64,000 bases of DNA from Hyphomicrobiales bacterium. Its GTDB lineage: Bacteria > Pseudomonadota > Alphaproteobacteria > Rhizobiales > Beijerinckiaceae. The position numbers and the translations under genes are program-made. Location: positions 1 through 64,000 of the forward strand of contig CANGIS010000005.1 in the NCBI GenBank assembly GCA_947454055.1, in the 5' to 3' direction. This document shows, piece after piece, positions 36,522 through 47,622 of this stretch. The notes below the pieces were generated by a model. The model was not told the origin of the DNA. It was given only the letters and a program-made list of their open reading frames with translations, and did not search any database. How positions within the stretch are numbered: position 1 is the stretch's first letter; each line of letters opens with the position of its first letter.

Positions 36522-37961
36522 ATGATTGCGGATCAAAAAGAAAGCCTGTTTATCCATGGTGAATGGCATAAAGGCCGAGGCGCTGTGGCAGCGGTCACCG
36601 ATCCCGCAACCGGCGAAACCTTGCGCGAAATCACCACCGCCAATGCCGCCGATGTGGCGGATGCCATTGCCTCCGCAGAGAAGGGCTTGAAGCTCTGGCG
36701 CTCGACAGCCGCTTGGACGCGCGCTGACATTTTGCACGCCATTGCCGGCGTTATGCAGGAACGCACCGAAGAAGCTGCCCGCCAAATCTCGCTTGAGGCG
36801 GGCAAGCCGTTGGCGCAATCGCGCCGCGAATGGGCGCTCTGCGTCGATCAGTTCCGCTGGTATGCCGAGGAAGCCCGCCGCATCTATGGCCGCATCATCG
36901 AGAGCCGTGCACCGGGTGGCCGGATCGAGATTTTGCATGAGCCGGTGGGCATTGTCGCGGCCTTCACCGCGTGGAATTTTCCGGTCGTGCTGATCGCGCG
37001 CAAAGTAGCCCCTGCACTGGCCGCCGGTTGCTCTGTCATCGTTCGCCCTTCGAGCGAGGTGCCCGGTCCGGCAGCGATCATTGTGGATTGCATGCGGCAG
37101 GCTGTCCTTCCCGCTGGCGTCGTTAATCTCGTCATCGGCCCGACGTCGGAGACCTATCAGCCTTTGATGGCTTCGCCGAGCGTCCGGAAAGTGTCGCTCA
37201 CGGGCTCGACCGCCATTGGGCAACAGATGATCCGCGATGCGGCTGCCACCATGAAGCGCGTCAGTATGGAGCTCGGCGGTAACGCACCGATGATCGTGTT
37301 CGAAGACGCCGATGTCGAAAAAGTGCTCGATGTTGCGGTGCCAACGAAATTCGCCAATGCCGGTCAGGTTTGCGTAACGCCGGATCGTTTCTTCATACAT
37401 GAGACGTTACACGATGCCTTTGTCGAGGGCTTTGCCAAGCGCGCCAAGGCGTTAAAACTCGGCCATGGCCTTGATGAAACTACCCAGATGGGTCCGTTGA
37501 TCAATGAGCGTCGCCGCAAGGCGATTGAAACCATTGTGGCCGATGCCGTAGCGCGTGGCGGCAAAATCCGTACGGGTGGTGGACGTCCCGCAGAACATAA
37601 CCGCGGTTTCTTCTTCGAGCCGACGGTAATCTGCGATCTGCCCGATGATGCGCTTGCTTTGGCCGAGGAAAATTTCGGCCCGATTGCCGCCATTACCCGC
37701 TTTGCGACGGATGATGAGGTTTATGCCCGCGCCAATACAGGCGGGTTCGGCCTCTCGGCTTACGTCTTCACGCGCGATCCGTCGCGTATTCGGGAAGCGG
37801 TGGCCTCGATTGAATCCGGCATGGTTGGCGTCAACAGCTTTGCCCTTGCAGCGGCGGAAGCGCCCTTCGGCGGCATTAAAGACAGCGGCATGGGCCGCGA
37901 AGGCGGCAGCGAAGGCATTCACGACTATCTGAATGTTAAACTCTCGCAAGTAACGCTTTAA
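36522..37961 (+). CDS. NAD(P)-dependent aldehyde dehydrogenase (succinate-semialdehyde dehydrogenase family)
   Basis: 479-residue enzyme oxidising an aldehyde to an acid. The nucleotide site shows PWNF-type context (FTAWNFPVVL) and SLTGSTAIGQQM; the general base Glu is in SMELGGNAPMIV and the catalytic Cys in NAGQVCVTPDRF. The start follows GGGAGAGACCC. It leads a five-gene operon with gaps of 1-18 bp. Semialdehydes from aldolase cleavage of sugar acids are plausible substrates because an HpcH-type aldolase follows. Confidence 0.88.
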   Translation: MIADQKESLFIHGEWHKGRGAVAAVTDPATGETLREITTANAADVADAIASAEKGLKLWRSTAAWTRADILHAIAGVMQERTEEAARQISLEAGKPLAQSRREWALCVDQFRWYAEEARRIYGRIIESRAPGGRIEILHEPVGIVAAFTAWNFPVVLIARKVAPALAAGCSVIVRPSSEVPGPAAIIVDCMRQAVLPAGVVNLVIGPTSETYQPLMASPSVRKVSLTGSTAIGQQMIRDAAATMKRVSMELGGNAPMIVFEDADVEKVLDVAVPTKFANAGQVCVTPDRFFIHETLHDAFVEGFAKRAKALKLGHGLDETTQMGPLINERRRKAIETIVADAVARGGKIRTGGGRPAEHNRGFFFEPTVICDLPDDALALAEENFGPIAAITRFATDDEVYARANTGGFGLSAYVFTRDPSRIREAVASIESGMVGVNSFALAAAEAPFGGIKDSGMGREGGSEGIHDYLNVKLSQVTL

Positions 37962-37975
37962 CAGGAGAACCCGTT

Positions 37976-38794
37976 ATGGTTCCTAACGGTATTCGCGCTT
38001 TATGGGCTGAAGGCAAATCGGCATTGAATGGTTGGCTTTCAACCGACAGCCCTTTTGTGGCCGAGATCATGGCCGCCCAAGGCTATGACAGCCTGACGAT
38101 TGACCTTCAGCACGGCTTTGTCGGCTATGATGCCGCGCGCAGTATGTTGCAGGCAATGCGGGCCAGCGGTGTAACGCCGATGGTGCGCGTGCCATGGCTT
38201 GATCCGGCCGATATTATGAAGGCGCTGGATGCCGGTGCCTATGGCATTATCTGCCCGATGGTGAACACGCGCGAGGAAGCCGAACAGCTCGTTTCCTATA
38301 TGCGCTATCCACCCAATGGCGTGCGCAGTTTCGGCCCATCGCGTGTGACGTTTTCAGCTGGTGCCGATTACGGCCAACATGCGGATAAAGAAGTGCTTTG
38401 CTTTGCGATGATCGAGACGGCGGAAGCCATGCGCAATCTCGAAGCGATTGTTACAACGCCGGGCCTTGATGGCGTCTATATCGGCCCTGCCGATTTGACG
38501 CTCGGCCTTACCGGCCGGAAATATCCGACAGGCTTTGACCGTGAAGAACCCGAGATCGTCGAGGCGATCAAGCGCGTGCTGGATGCGGCCCATAAAGCAG
38601 GCATTCGTGCCTGCTTGCACAATGGCTCGGCGGCTTATGCGGCGAAGGCTGTCGGCTGGGGCTTTGATCTCGTTACCATCTCAAACGATGTCCGGCTTTT
38701 GGCAGGGGCTGCGGCGGCAAGTGTTGCGGAAGCCCGCAAGCTGATCGGCTCGGCACCCACTGACACGCCGGCACAAGCACGCGGAGGATATTGA
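37976..38794 (+). CDS. HpcH/HpaI-type class II aldolase
   Basis: 272-residue metal-dependent aldolase of the family that includes 2-dehydro-3-deoxyglucarate aldolase and HpcH. Motifs: LTIDLQHGFVGYDAA (the position of the usual E before the catalytic H is Q, as in some subfamilies), VRVPWLDPADIMKALDAGA with GIICPMVNTREEAE, and IETAEAMRN with the metal-binding Glu, then DGVYIGPADLTLGLT. It would split a 2-keto acid to pyruvate and an aldehyde, which the upstream dehydrogenase could oxidise. Confidence 0.88.
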   Translation: MVPNGIRALWAEGKSALNGWLSTDSPFVAEIMAAQGYDSLTIDLQHGFVGYDAARSMLQAMRASGVTPMVRVPWLDPADIMKALDAGAYGIICPMVNTREEAEQLVSYMRYPPNGVRSFGPSRVTFSAGADYGQHADKEVLCFAMIETAEAMRNLEAIVTTPGLDGVYIGPADLTLGLTGRKYPTGFDREEPEIVEAIKRVLDAAHKAGIRACLHNGSAAYAAKAVGWGFDLVTISNDVRLLAGAAAASVAEARKLIGSAPTDTPAQARGGY

Positions 38795-38795
38795 C

Positions 38796-39785
38796 GTGCC
38801 CCATCTTCTAATTGCCGGAAAAATCCACGACGATGGCATCGCCCTTTTAAAAGCTGCCAAGGGCGTCACCTATGATTATGTGACCGAGATTTCGCATGAT
38901 TCCTACGCCCCCTTGATCGAGAAGGCCGATGGCCTCGTCATCCGCACGCAGCCTTTGCCTGCCGATACCATTGCCAAAGGCAGCAAGCTCAAAATCGTCT
39001 CGCGCCATGGCGTTGGTTATGATGCGGTGGATGTGCCCTCGCTTAACGCACGCGGTATTCCGCTGGCCATTATCGGCGATGTGAACTCGCGCCCTGTGGC
39101 CGAACACGCGATGATGCTGATGCTGGCGCTCGCCAAAAAAGTGCGCGCCTATGATGCAGCAACGCGCGTCGGTCCATGGGGCTATCGCAACAGTTTTGAA
39201 GCCATCGAGCTGCACGAAAAAAGCCTGCTGATCTTAGGCTTCGGGCGGATTGGTCGACATGTTGCGAAAATGGCTTCGGGCTTTGGCATGGTGATTTATG
39301 CGTTTGATCCGTTCCAATCGAATGAGGCGATTAAGGCCGGTGGTGCAGAACCCATCACGGATTTGAAAATCGGCTTGGCACTGGCGGATTTCGTTACGGT
39401 GCATGTTCCGATGTCGGGCGGTAAGGCTTTGATCGGCTCCGAAGAGCTCACCTGCATGAAAAAATCCGCCTTCATCGTCAACACTGCACGTGGTGGCCTG
39501 ATTGATGAAAGCGCCTTGCAAGCGGCCCTGCAAAGCGGCCAGATTGCTGGCGCCGGAATCGACGTGTTTTTAGACGAGCCACCGGCTGTCGATCATCCTC
39601 TTTTTGCCAGCGAAAAAATTATCCTATCACCCCACTCGGCCAGCCTCACGGCAGAGTCGGCGATCCGTATGGCGGTGATGTCGGTCAAGAATGCGCTCGA
39701 TTATTTTGAGGCGAAAATCGACCCCGCCCTTGTGGTCAATCGCGACCATCTGTCCGACGAAGCACGCCTCCATCTCAAGGCCTAA
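38796..39785 (+). CDS. D-2-hydroxyacid dehydrogenase
   Basis: 329-residue NAD-linked reductase/dehydrogenase. Rossmann motif ILGFGRIGRHVAKMASGFG, then NTARGGLIDESAL with the catalytic Arg nearby, DVFLDEPP with Glu, and the catalytic His in LSPHSASLT. GTG start preceded by GGAGGATATTGAC; it begins one base after the aldolase stop. In this operon it may reduce or oxidise a sugar-derived 2-keto/2-hydroxy acid. Confidence 0.88.
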   Translation: MPHLLIAGKIHDDGIALLKAAKGVTYDYVTEISHDSYAPLIEKADGLVIRTQPLPADTIAKGSKLKIVSRHGVGYDAVDVPSLNARGIPLAIIGDVNSRPVAEHAMMLMLALAKKVRAYDAATRVGPWGYRNSFEAIELHEKSLLILGFGRIGRHVAKMASGFGMVIYAFDPFQSNEAIKAGGAEPITDLKIGLALADFVTVHVPMSGGKALIGSEELTCMKKSAFIVNTARGGLIDESALQAALQSGQIAGAGIDVFLDEPPAVDHPLFASEKIILSPHSASLTAESAIRMAVMSVKNALDYFEAKIDPALVVNRDHLSDEARLHLKA

Positions 39786-39803
39786 GCACAAGAGGAATTG
39801 ACC

Positions 39804-40856
39804 ATGCGTACCATTAAAGGCCCCGGCGTCTTTCTCGCCCAATTTGCGACCGATGAAGCCCCCTTCAACACGCTTGACGGCTTGGCCGGATGGGCAGCGG
39901 GCAAAGGCTTTAACAGCGTGCAGATTCCAACCTGGGATTCACGCGTCATTGATTTGAAATTGGCCGCCGAAAGCCAAACCTATTGCGATGATATTCGCGG
40001 CACGCTGGCCAAGCATGGCTTGGAGATCACCGAACTTTCCAGCCATTTGCAGGGCCAGCTTGTAGCACTTCACCCGTCCTTTGATCTTCCAGCCGATGCC
40101 TTCGCGGCCCCCGAGGTTCGCCGCAATCCCGCCAAGCGGCAGGAATGGGCGGTTGATCAATTGCTCATGGCCGCCAAAGCCTCGCGCCGTTTTGGCCTTG
40201 ATCGCCATGTGACGTTTAGCGGTTCGCTGCTCTGGCCTTACCTCTACCCTTATCCGCAATGGCCTGAAGGGTTGATTGAAGACGGCTTTAATGAATTGGC
40301 CAAGCGCTGGCGCCCGATCCTCGACGCCTATGATCGCGAAGGCGTCGATGTCGCTTACGAAATCCATCCGACCGAAGATTTGCATGACGGCCTGACCTTC
40401 GAGATGTTCTTGGAAAAGGTCGACAATCACCCACGCTGCAACATCATGTATGATCCGAGCCATCTGATCCTGCAGTCGATTGATTACCTGACCTATATCG
40501 ACCACTATCACGAGCGCATTAAATGCTTCCATGTGAAGGATGCCGAGTTCCGCCCCGATGGTAAGACGGGTGCTTATGGCGGCTTCCAGCCTTGGCTCCG
40601 TCGTGCCGGTCGCTTCCGTTCACCGGGCGATGGCCAGATCGATTTCGGCGGCATTTTCTCGAAACTCTCCGGCTATGATTATGATGGCTGGGCGGTTTTG
40701 GAATGGGAATGCTGCCTGAAAAATTCCGAAGACGGTGCTGCCGAGGGCGCGCGCTTTATTCATGACCACATCATCCGCATAGCCGACCGCGCCTTTGACG
40801 ATTTCGTTAAAGCGGGCGACGACCGCTCCGACAACAAGACCATGCTTGGCATTTGA
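39804..40856 (+). CDS. Sugar phosphate isomerase/epimerase family TIM-barrel protein
   Basis: 350-residue xylose-isomerase-like TIM barrel. Metal-binding residues fit Glu in AYEIHPTEDL, Asp/His in IMYDPSHLILQ, His in CFHVKDAEF and Glu in VLEWECCL. The start at 39804 follows GAGGAATTGACC. Members commonly isomerise or open 3-keto or keto-sugars together with a Gfo/Idh/MocA oxidoreductase, and that partner is the next gene here. Confidence 0.87.
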   Translation: MRTIKGPGVFLAQFATDEAPFNTLDGLAGWAAGKGFNSVQIPTWDSRVIDLKLAAESQTYCDDIRGTLAKHGLEITELSSHLQGQLVALHPSFDLPADAFAAPEVRRNPAKRQEWAVDQLLMAAKASRRFGLDRHVTFSGSLLWPYLYPYPQWPEGLIEDGFNELAKRWRPILDAYDREGVDVAYEIHPTEDLHDGLTFEMFLEKVDNHPRCNIMYDPSHLILQSIDYLTYIDHYHERIKCFHVKDAEFRPDGKTGAYGGFQPWLRRAGRFRSPGDGQIDFGGIFSKLSGYDYDGWAVLEWECCLKNSEDGAAEGARFIHDHIIRIADRAFDDFVKAGDDRSDNKTMLGI

Positions 40857-40871
40857 TAAAAGGCGTTATTC

Positions 40872-42041
40872 ATGAGCACTGCAACCATCCGTAAACTCCG
40901 GCTCGGCATGGTCGGCGGCGGCTTTGGGGCCTATATTGGCGGCATCCATCGCTTCGCGGCACGCCTTGATAACCATTACGAACTCGTCGCGGGCACGTTT
41001 GATGTGAACGCCGATCGCGGCCATCAATTCGCGGCTGAAAACTATATCGCAGCCGACCGTTCCTATACCGATTACAAAGCGATGGTGGCGGGCGAATTGG
41101 CCCGCGCCGACAAGATCGATGTGGTTGCCATCTGCACGCCAAACCACACACATTTTGCGATTGCAAAAGCCTTCATCGATGCGGGCTTTCATGTCATTTG
41201 CGAAAAGCCGATGACCACCACGTTGGAAGATGCCGAAGCGCTGCACGCTTTGGCCAAAAGCTCGGGCCGTTTCGTTGGCGTCACCTACACCTATTGCGGC
41301 TATCCGATGATCCACACAGCGCGTGCGATGGTGGCTGCTGGTGATCTGGGTAGCATTCGCGTCATTCAGGTTGAATATCCGCTCGAATGGATGGCCACCG
41401 CGATTGAATCTGAAGGCAACCAGCAGGCCAAATGGCGCACCGATCCGAAGCTATCAGGACGCGGCGGCTCGATTGGCGATATCGGCACCCATGCCTATCA
41501 TCTCGCGGGCTTTGTGACGGGGCTTAAAGCCGAGGCACTCTGCGCGGACCTCACCACTTTTGTTCCAGGCCGTAGCTTGGATGACAACGCCCATGTGATG
41601 ATCCGCTATGAAGGCGGCGCGCGCGGCCTGCTCTGGTCGTCGCAAGTGGCGATTGGCTGCTCGAATGGATTACGCCTTCGCGTGTTTGGCGAAAAAGCCA
41701 GCATCCAATGGCATCAGGAAGCGCCGAACGAGATCACTTTCTCGCCGCTGTTTGGCAAGCCCGAAACGATCAAGCGCGGACGCGACGATCTGGGCGATGG
41801 CGCAACTGTGCGCACCCGCACCCCTCCGGGCCATCCCGAAGGCTATATCGAAGCCTTCGCCAATCTCTATTCCGGCTTTGCCGAGGCGATGCGCGCAATC
41901 AATGAAGGGCGCGATCCGAGCGCCATCGGCGTCAATCTGCCCACCTCCTATGACGGATTGAAGGGCGTGGCCTTCGTCGATGCCGTCGTTGACAGCCACG
42001 AGAAGGCACCGTTTGGCTGGATCAAGCCAACCCACGCTTAA
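40872..42041 (+). CDS. Gfo/Idh/MocA family oxidoreductase
   Basis: 389-residue NAD(P)-dependent sugar oxidoreductase. N-terminal Rossmann fold with GMVGGGFGAYIGG, the family EKP motif as CEKPMTTT, and the conserved GTHAYHLAG helix with His of the active site region. It follows the TIM-barrel isomerase by 15 bp and ends the operon. Typical roles are oxidation of a sugar hydroxyl (for example at C3 or C1). The sugar is not identifiable. Confidence 0.9.
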   Translation: MSTATIRKLRLGMVGGGFGAYIGGIHRFAARLDNHYELVAGTFDVNADRGHQFAAENYIAADRSYTDYKAMVAGELARADKIDVVAICTPNHTHFAIAKAFIDAGFHVICEKPMTTTLEDAEALHALAKSSGRFVGVTYTYCGYPMIHTARAMVAAGDLGSIRVIQVEYPLEWMATAIESEGNQQAKWRTDPKLSGRGGSIGDIGTHAYHLAGFVTGLKAEALCADLTTFVPGRSLDDNAHVMIRYEGGARGLLWSSQVAIGCSNGLRLRVFGEKASIQWHQEAPNEITFSPLFGKPETIKRGRDDLGDGATVRTRTPPGHPEGYIEAFANLYSGFAEAMRAINEGRDPSAIGVNLPTSYDGLKGVAFVDAVVDSHEKAPFGWIKPTHA

Positions 42042-42051
42042 TTACGACAAG

Positions 42052-42081
42052 ACGGGCAAGGCCGCACTTGGTTTTGCCCGT
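42052..42081 (+). terminator. Possible terminator after the catabolic operon
   Basis: An 8-bp stem, ACGGGCAA at 42052-42059 with TTGCCCGT at 42074-42081, lies 10 bp after the last stop codon of the operon. The loop is 14 bases and no clear T-run follows, so termination would be weak or factor-dependent. Confidence 0.4.
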
Positions 42082-42222
42082 TCGTCGATGAGCGATGAGA
42101 CAGCCATTCAGCACAAAATTCTTTGGACTTTCTCGAGATTTTCTTTTCATATAAGCGGTATAGACTCAGTTTAGTTTACGGATTGTCGCTCGTTGGCCTT
42201 TGCCTTGAATTGGATATTTACC

Positions 42223-42789
42223 ATGTCTCATCCATCCTTTATCCGCATCGGCCTTTTGGCCACCCTTGCTCTCACCACGGCGGCCTGCAACACGACCAGC
42301 CAGCCCAAAATGGCGAGCGCCAATGTCACGGTGAAGGATGAATCCAGCGAGGCTTTGGATCTGCTCAACAAATTCCGCGCGAGCAACGGCCTTGGTCCGG
42401 TGACGATCGATGCCAATCTGATTGAAGTGGCCAAGTTCCAGGCCGTTGCGATGGCCTCGCGCGATGCGCTGACCCATGAAGTATCGGGTGATTTCACGAG
42501 CCGGATCAATGCGGCAGGATTTACCAATTCAAGCGCGATTGAAAATGTCGGCGCATCCCATGCAACGGCGGCGGATGCCATCGCCTCATGGATTAAATCG
42601 CCCTATCATCACGAAAATATGCTGATGAAAGATGCCACCCGCATGGGCATGGCTAAGGCCGATGCGCCCAATTCGCGCTATGGCAATTATTGGTCGCTCG
42701 ATTTGACGTCCGATGTGGCAGGCGCGCCGGCAAGAACGGTTGATGCAACCGCTCCGGCACCTTCTGCCAAGAAAATTGTTTCAAATTAA
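42223..42789 (+). CDS. CAP (SCP/PR1) domain lipoprotein
   Basis: 188-residue probable lipoprotein: the signal ends in LTTAAC with Cys22 as lipid site. Then a CAP domain: LDLLNKFRASNGLGPV, an internal His in DALTHEVSGDF, and the later AIASWIKSPYHHENML with the HENM-type motif common to bacterial SCP proteins. ATG at 42223 is chosen since the upstream extension breaks the signal structure. Function of bacterial CAP lipoproteins is mostly unknown. It stands alone. Confidence 0.83.
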   Translation: MSHPSFIRIGLLATLALTTAACNTTSQPKMASANVTVKDESSEALDLLNKFRASNGLGPVTIDANLIEVAKFQAVAMASRDALTHEVSGDFTSRINAAGFTNSSAIENVGASHATAADAIASWIKSPYHHENMLMKDATRMGMAKADAPNSRYGNYWSLDLTSDVAGAPARTVDATAPAPSAKKIVSN

Positions 42790-42825
42790 ACCGTTCAATG
42801 ACGCCAGACGAAACGACGATGGGTG

Positions 42826-43260
42826 TTACTTAACCATCGTCGCGACAACGCTGTCATATTCCGCCTCATCCGTGCAGTAGCTGGCCTCATTATAGGCGAA
42901 GCCGTAATTGCACGTCAGCACCCGCGCTTGGTCTTCATTGCTCTTTTTGGCAACGCCATAATAGGTCGCATAGATTTTGCGCTGGAAGGCGTCGACAAGA
43001 AAGCGGGTCGTGACGATTTCATCCTGATGGGCAATCTTGAAGCTAACATCGAGCAGGCATTTACTGTCCCAAGCCTTCTCATGCTCGGTATGTTTAAAGT
43101 CCCGAATGGTGCCACCCATCTTGCCCCATATAATCCCCTGCTCATGCTCATAATTTTTAGCTGATGCTTCGGCTGCTGCCGAGCAAGACGTGCCCGCCAA
43201 GGCCGGCGTTGCGAGAGCTGCAAAACAGGCAAGTGCTAATACCGATACAAACTTTGTCAT
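42826..43260 (-). CDS. Small exported protein, four-to-five-cysteine, unknown function
   Basis: 144 residues with a signal peptide (MTKFVSVLALACFAALATPALA). The mature part has cysteines in TSCSAAAE, SKCLLD, LTCNYGF and SYCTDEAE, probably two disulfides, so a periplasmic location is likely. Start at 43260 follows AGGG. It converges with the CAP lipoprotein gene; a 9-bp hairpin (CGACGATGG/CCATCGTCG) overlaps its last codons. Family not recognised. Confidence 0.65.
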   Translation of the reverse strand: MTKFVSVLALACFAALATPALAGTSCSAAAEASAKNYEHEQGIIWGKMGGTIRDFKHTEHEKAWDSKCLLDVSFKIAHQDEIVTTRFLVDAFQRKIYATYYGVAKKSNEDQARVLTCNYGFAYNEASYCTDEAEYDSVVATMVK

Positions 43261-43603
43261 GATTGACCCTACTTTCATTTTTATTACCCCTCAACAGCCC
43301 GCCATCCTAGGCGGAAGCGTCGAAAAAGTTCTGAAATTGTCATTCCTTCTATAAGCCGAGCCTCACGATTCATGCAATGAGGTGACCGATCGAAGGGCAT
43401 CTCAGAACCTAGCTGCACCTGCATTGCTATGAAGCATTATCGGCGATACGTAGTTTACGAGCTTACCCCGACAGCTTCGCCCCTTTAGTTTATGCAGACG
43501 TTGCAGAGCGGTCGGTCGAATGGTCTTCGTCATACGATCCCAATCCATTGGCGAAAAACCTTTAACCGATGGCTCGAATGCGTTTCACAAAAAGGAGACG
43601 AAT
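43261..43603. other. 343-bp gene-free stretch
   Basis: Upstream of two divergent small genes. No gene, repeat or clear promoter pair was recognised; an in-frame extension of the downstream 62-residue protein into this stretch lacks support. Confidence 0.4.
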
Positions 43604-43792
43604 ATGTCGAACATTCCAAGCAAAGACCAAGCAAATCTGAACAAGAGCGGTGGCACGGTACATAAGGATATGAAGTCCACTCCTCCTATTTCGGGCAAGC
43701 CTGCCGTATCAGAGCCGGATTCGACCCGTACTCCGATGCATCCCAATGCCAACAAATCTCACGAAACGCATAAATCAAGCGATCATCGCTAA
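43604..43792 (+). CDS. Small hydrophilic protein
   Basis: 62 residues, MSNIPSKDQANLNKSGG to the histidine-rich end ETHKSSDHR. It is almost free of large hydrophobic residues and is rich in Ser, Pro, Lys, Asn and His, so likely disordered. An AAGGAG sequence 6 bases before the ATG and the terminator immediately after support a real gene. It is convergent with katG. Resembles small stress-type hydrophilic proteins in composition only; function unknown. Confidence 0.65.
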   Translation: MSNIPSKDQANLNKSGGTVHKDMKSTPPISGKPAVSEPDSTRTPMHPNANKSHETHKSSDHR

Positions 43793-43801
43793 CTAAAAAA
43801 T

Positions 43802-43838
43802 AGGGCAGCGTTTCATGAGTGAAATGCCGCCCTTTTTC
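43802..43838. terminator. Bidirectional terminator between the small protein gene and katG
   Basis: A 14-bp stem (AGGGCAGCGTTTCA with TGAAATGCCGCCCT, one mismatch and one G-T pair) around TGAG at 43802-43833 is followed by TTTTT on plus and by TTTTTT on minus. Confidence 0.9.
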
Positions 43839-43857
43839 TCGATTGTTCCGAATCGGA

Positions 43858-46086
<2,229 letters not shown>

Positions 46087-46275
46087 CTACATTGCCACCC
46101 GACTAGCACAGTTACGCCCTCAAATTAAGTTGGATTTGCTAATTATGGCGTTTAACCGAGGGCCTATCCCTATTTTGCATCGATTAAGCTTTTAAAATCA
46201 GAATACCGTTGCCAAAATCGGCCGATCAGGTCAAAAAAATTATTGGCTCCACGTCGAGTATCCAGGAACGACACC

Positions 46276-47103
46276 ATGAAACCATCCACTTATTATGCGC
46301 CCCATGGCGGCTTGCCCGGCCAGACGGTGCTGCTCACCGACCGCGCCGTCTTCACCGATGCCTATGCCTTCATGCCCAAAGGCGTCATGCGCGATATTGT
46401 GACGAGCTATCTGCCGTTTTGGGATAAAACGCGCGCTTGGATAATTGCCCGTCCACTCTCAGGCTTTGCCGAGACGTTTTCGCAATACATCATGGAAGTG
46501 GCGCCCGGTGGCGGCAGCCAGAAGCCGGAGCCGGATGCTCAGGCCGAAGGCGTTCTGTTTGTGGTTGAAGGCACGTTTACGCTGGTCCTGGCGGGTAAAA
46601 TCTATGCCATGAAGCCCGGCAGCTATGCGTTCATCCCGCCTGCAGCCTCATGGAGCGTCAAAAACGATAGCAGCGAGCCCGCGCGCTTCCATTGGATCCG
46701 CAAATCCTACGAGGCCGTTGACGGTCTAGATTATCCGGAAGCCTTCGTCACCAGCGATCACGACGTAGCCCCTATCGCCATGCCGGATACCAATGGCGTG
46801 TGGGCCACCACCCGCTTCGTCGATCCGCTCGATTTGCGCCACGACATGCACGTCACCATCGTCACCTTTGAGCCGGGCGGGGTTATTCCCTTTGCCGAAA
46901 CCCATGTCATGGAGCACGGCCTTTATGTGCTCGAAGGCAAGGCGGTGTATCGGCTCAATCAGGATTGGGTCGAGGTTGAGGCGGGCGATTTCATGTGGCT
47001 TCGCGCCTTCTGCCCGCAAGCTTGCTACGCGGGCGGACCGGGGCGTTTCCGGTATCTGCTCTATAAGGACGTCAACCGCCATATGAAGCTGGGCCCCAAA
47101 TGA
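46276..47103 (+). CDS. allE: (S)-ureidoglycine aminohydrolase (bicupin)
   Basis: 275-residue manganese enzyme that converts ureidoglycine to ureidoglycolate and ammonia in allantoin breakdown. Both cupin halves are visible: FVVEGTFTLVLAGKIYAMKPGS in the first, GGVIPFAETHVMEHGLYVLEG in the second with the metal ligands Glu/His. The N-terminal YYAPHGGLPGQT is typical. The start follows AGGAACGACACC. Its stop overlaps the next gene by four bases (ATGA). Confidence 0.9.
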   Translation: MKPSTYYAPHGGLPGQTVLLTDRAVFTDAYAFMPKGVMRDIVTSYLPFWDKTRAWIIARPLSGFAETFSQYIMEVAPGGGSQKPEPDAQAEGVLFVVEGTFTLVLAGKIYAMKPGSYAFIPPAASWSVKNDSSEPARFHWIRKSYEAVDGLDYPEAFVTSDHDVAPIAMPDTNGVWATTRFVDPLDLRHDMHVTIVTFEPGGVIPFAETHVMEHGLYVLEGKAVYRLNQDWVEVEAGDFMWLRAFCPQACYAGGPGRFRYLLYKDVNRHMKLGPK

Positions 47104-47588
47104 GCCGCACCTTAACAATCGAGCCTCTGACGAAAGAGGCCTTTGCACCCTTTGGCGACGTGGTGGAAGCCGATGGCGCAACCCAATTCCAGATCAATCA
47201 GGGGTTTGGGTTACGCTTCAACGACCTTGCCCATGTCGACATCACGGCGGAGGGCGGCACGACGAATATCAGCTTTATCGTCGGGTCCGCGCGTCCGCAG
47301 CCGATAGCCTTGCAGGTGATGGAGCGGCACCCGCTCGGCAGCCAGATATTCTATCCCCTGCAGGATCAGCCTTGGCTGGTTGTGGTGTGTGGCGATCCGG
47401 AAGATGTGTCGAGCTTCCGCGCCTTTCGAGCTACCGGACGGCAAGGCGTCAATTATGCCTGCAATATCTGGCACCATCCCTTGCTGGTTAACGCCAATGA
47501 GAGCCGCTTCTTCGTGGTGGACCGCAAAGGCCCGGGCAATAATCTGGAAGAACATTGGCTGACCGGTGAGGCGCTGGTTCTAGCCTAA
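47100..47588 (+). CDS. allA: Ureidoglycolate lyase
   Basis: 162-residue enzyme cleaving ureidoglycolate to glyoxylate and urea. The family pattern is clear: EPLTKEAFAPFGDVVEADG, VMERHPLGSQIFYPL, GVNYACNIWHHPLL and FFVVDRKG. It is translationally coupled to the aminohydrolase gene. The earlier pathway genes (uricase, allantoinase, allantoate amidohydrolase) are not in this window. Confidence 0.92.
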   Translation: MSRTLTIEPLTKEAFAPFGDVVEADGATQFQINQGFGLRFNDLAHVDITAEGGTTNISFIVGSARPQPIALQVMERHPLGSQIFYPLQDQPWLVVVCGDPEDVSSFRAFRATGRQGVNYACNIWHHPLLVNANESRFFVVDRKGPGNNLEEHWLTGEALVLA

Positions 47589-47622
47589 TACCAGCACCAC
47601 TGGCCTTGGAGGTTCAGCCCTC

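Noticed and set aside
36483-37400. 305-codon minus-strand frame opposite the aldehyde dehydrogenase
   Set aside because: Antisense shadow of a well supported gene.
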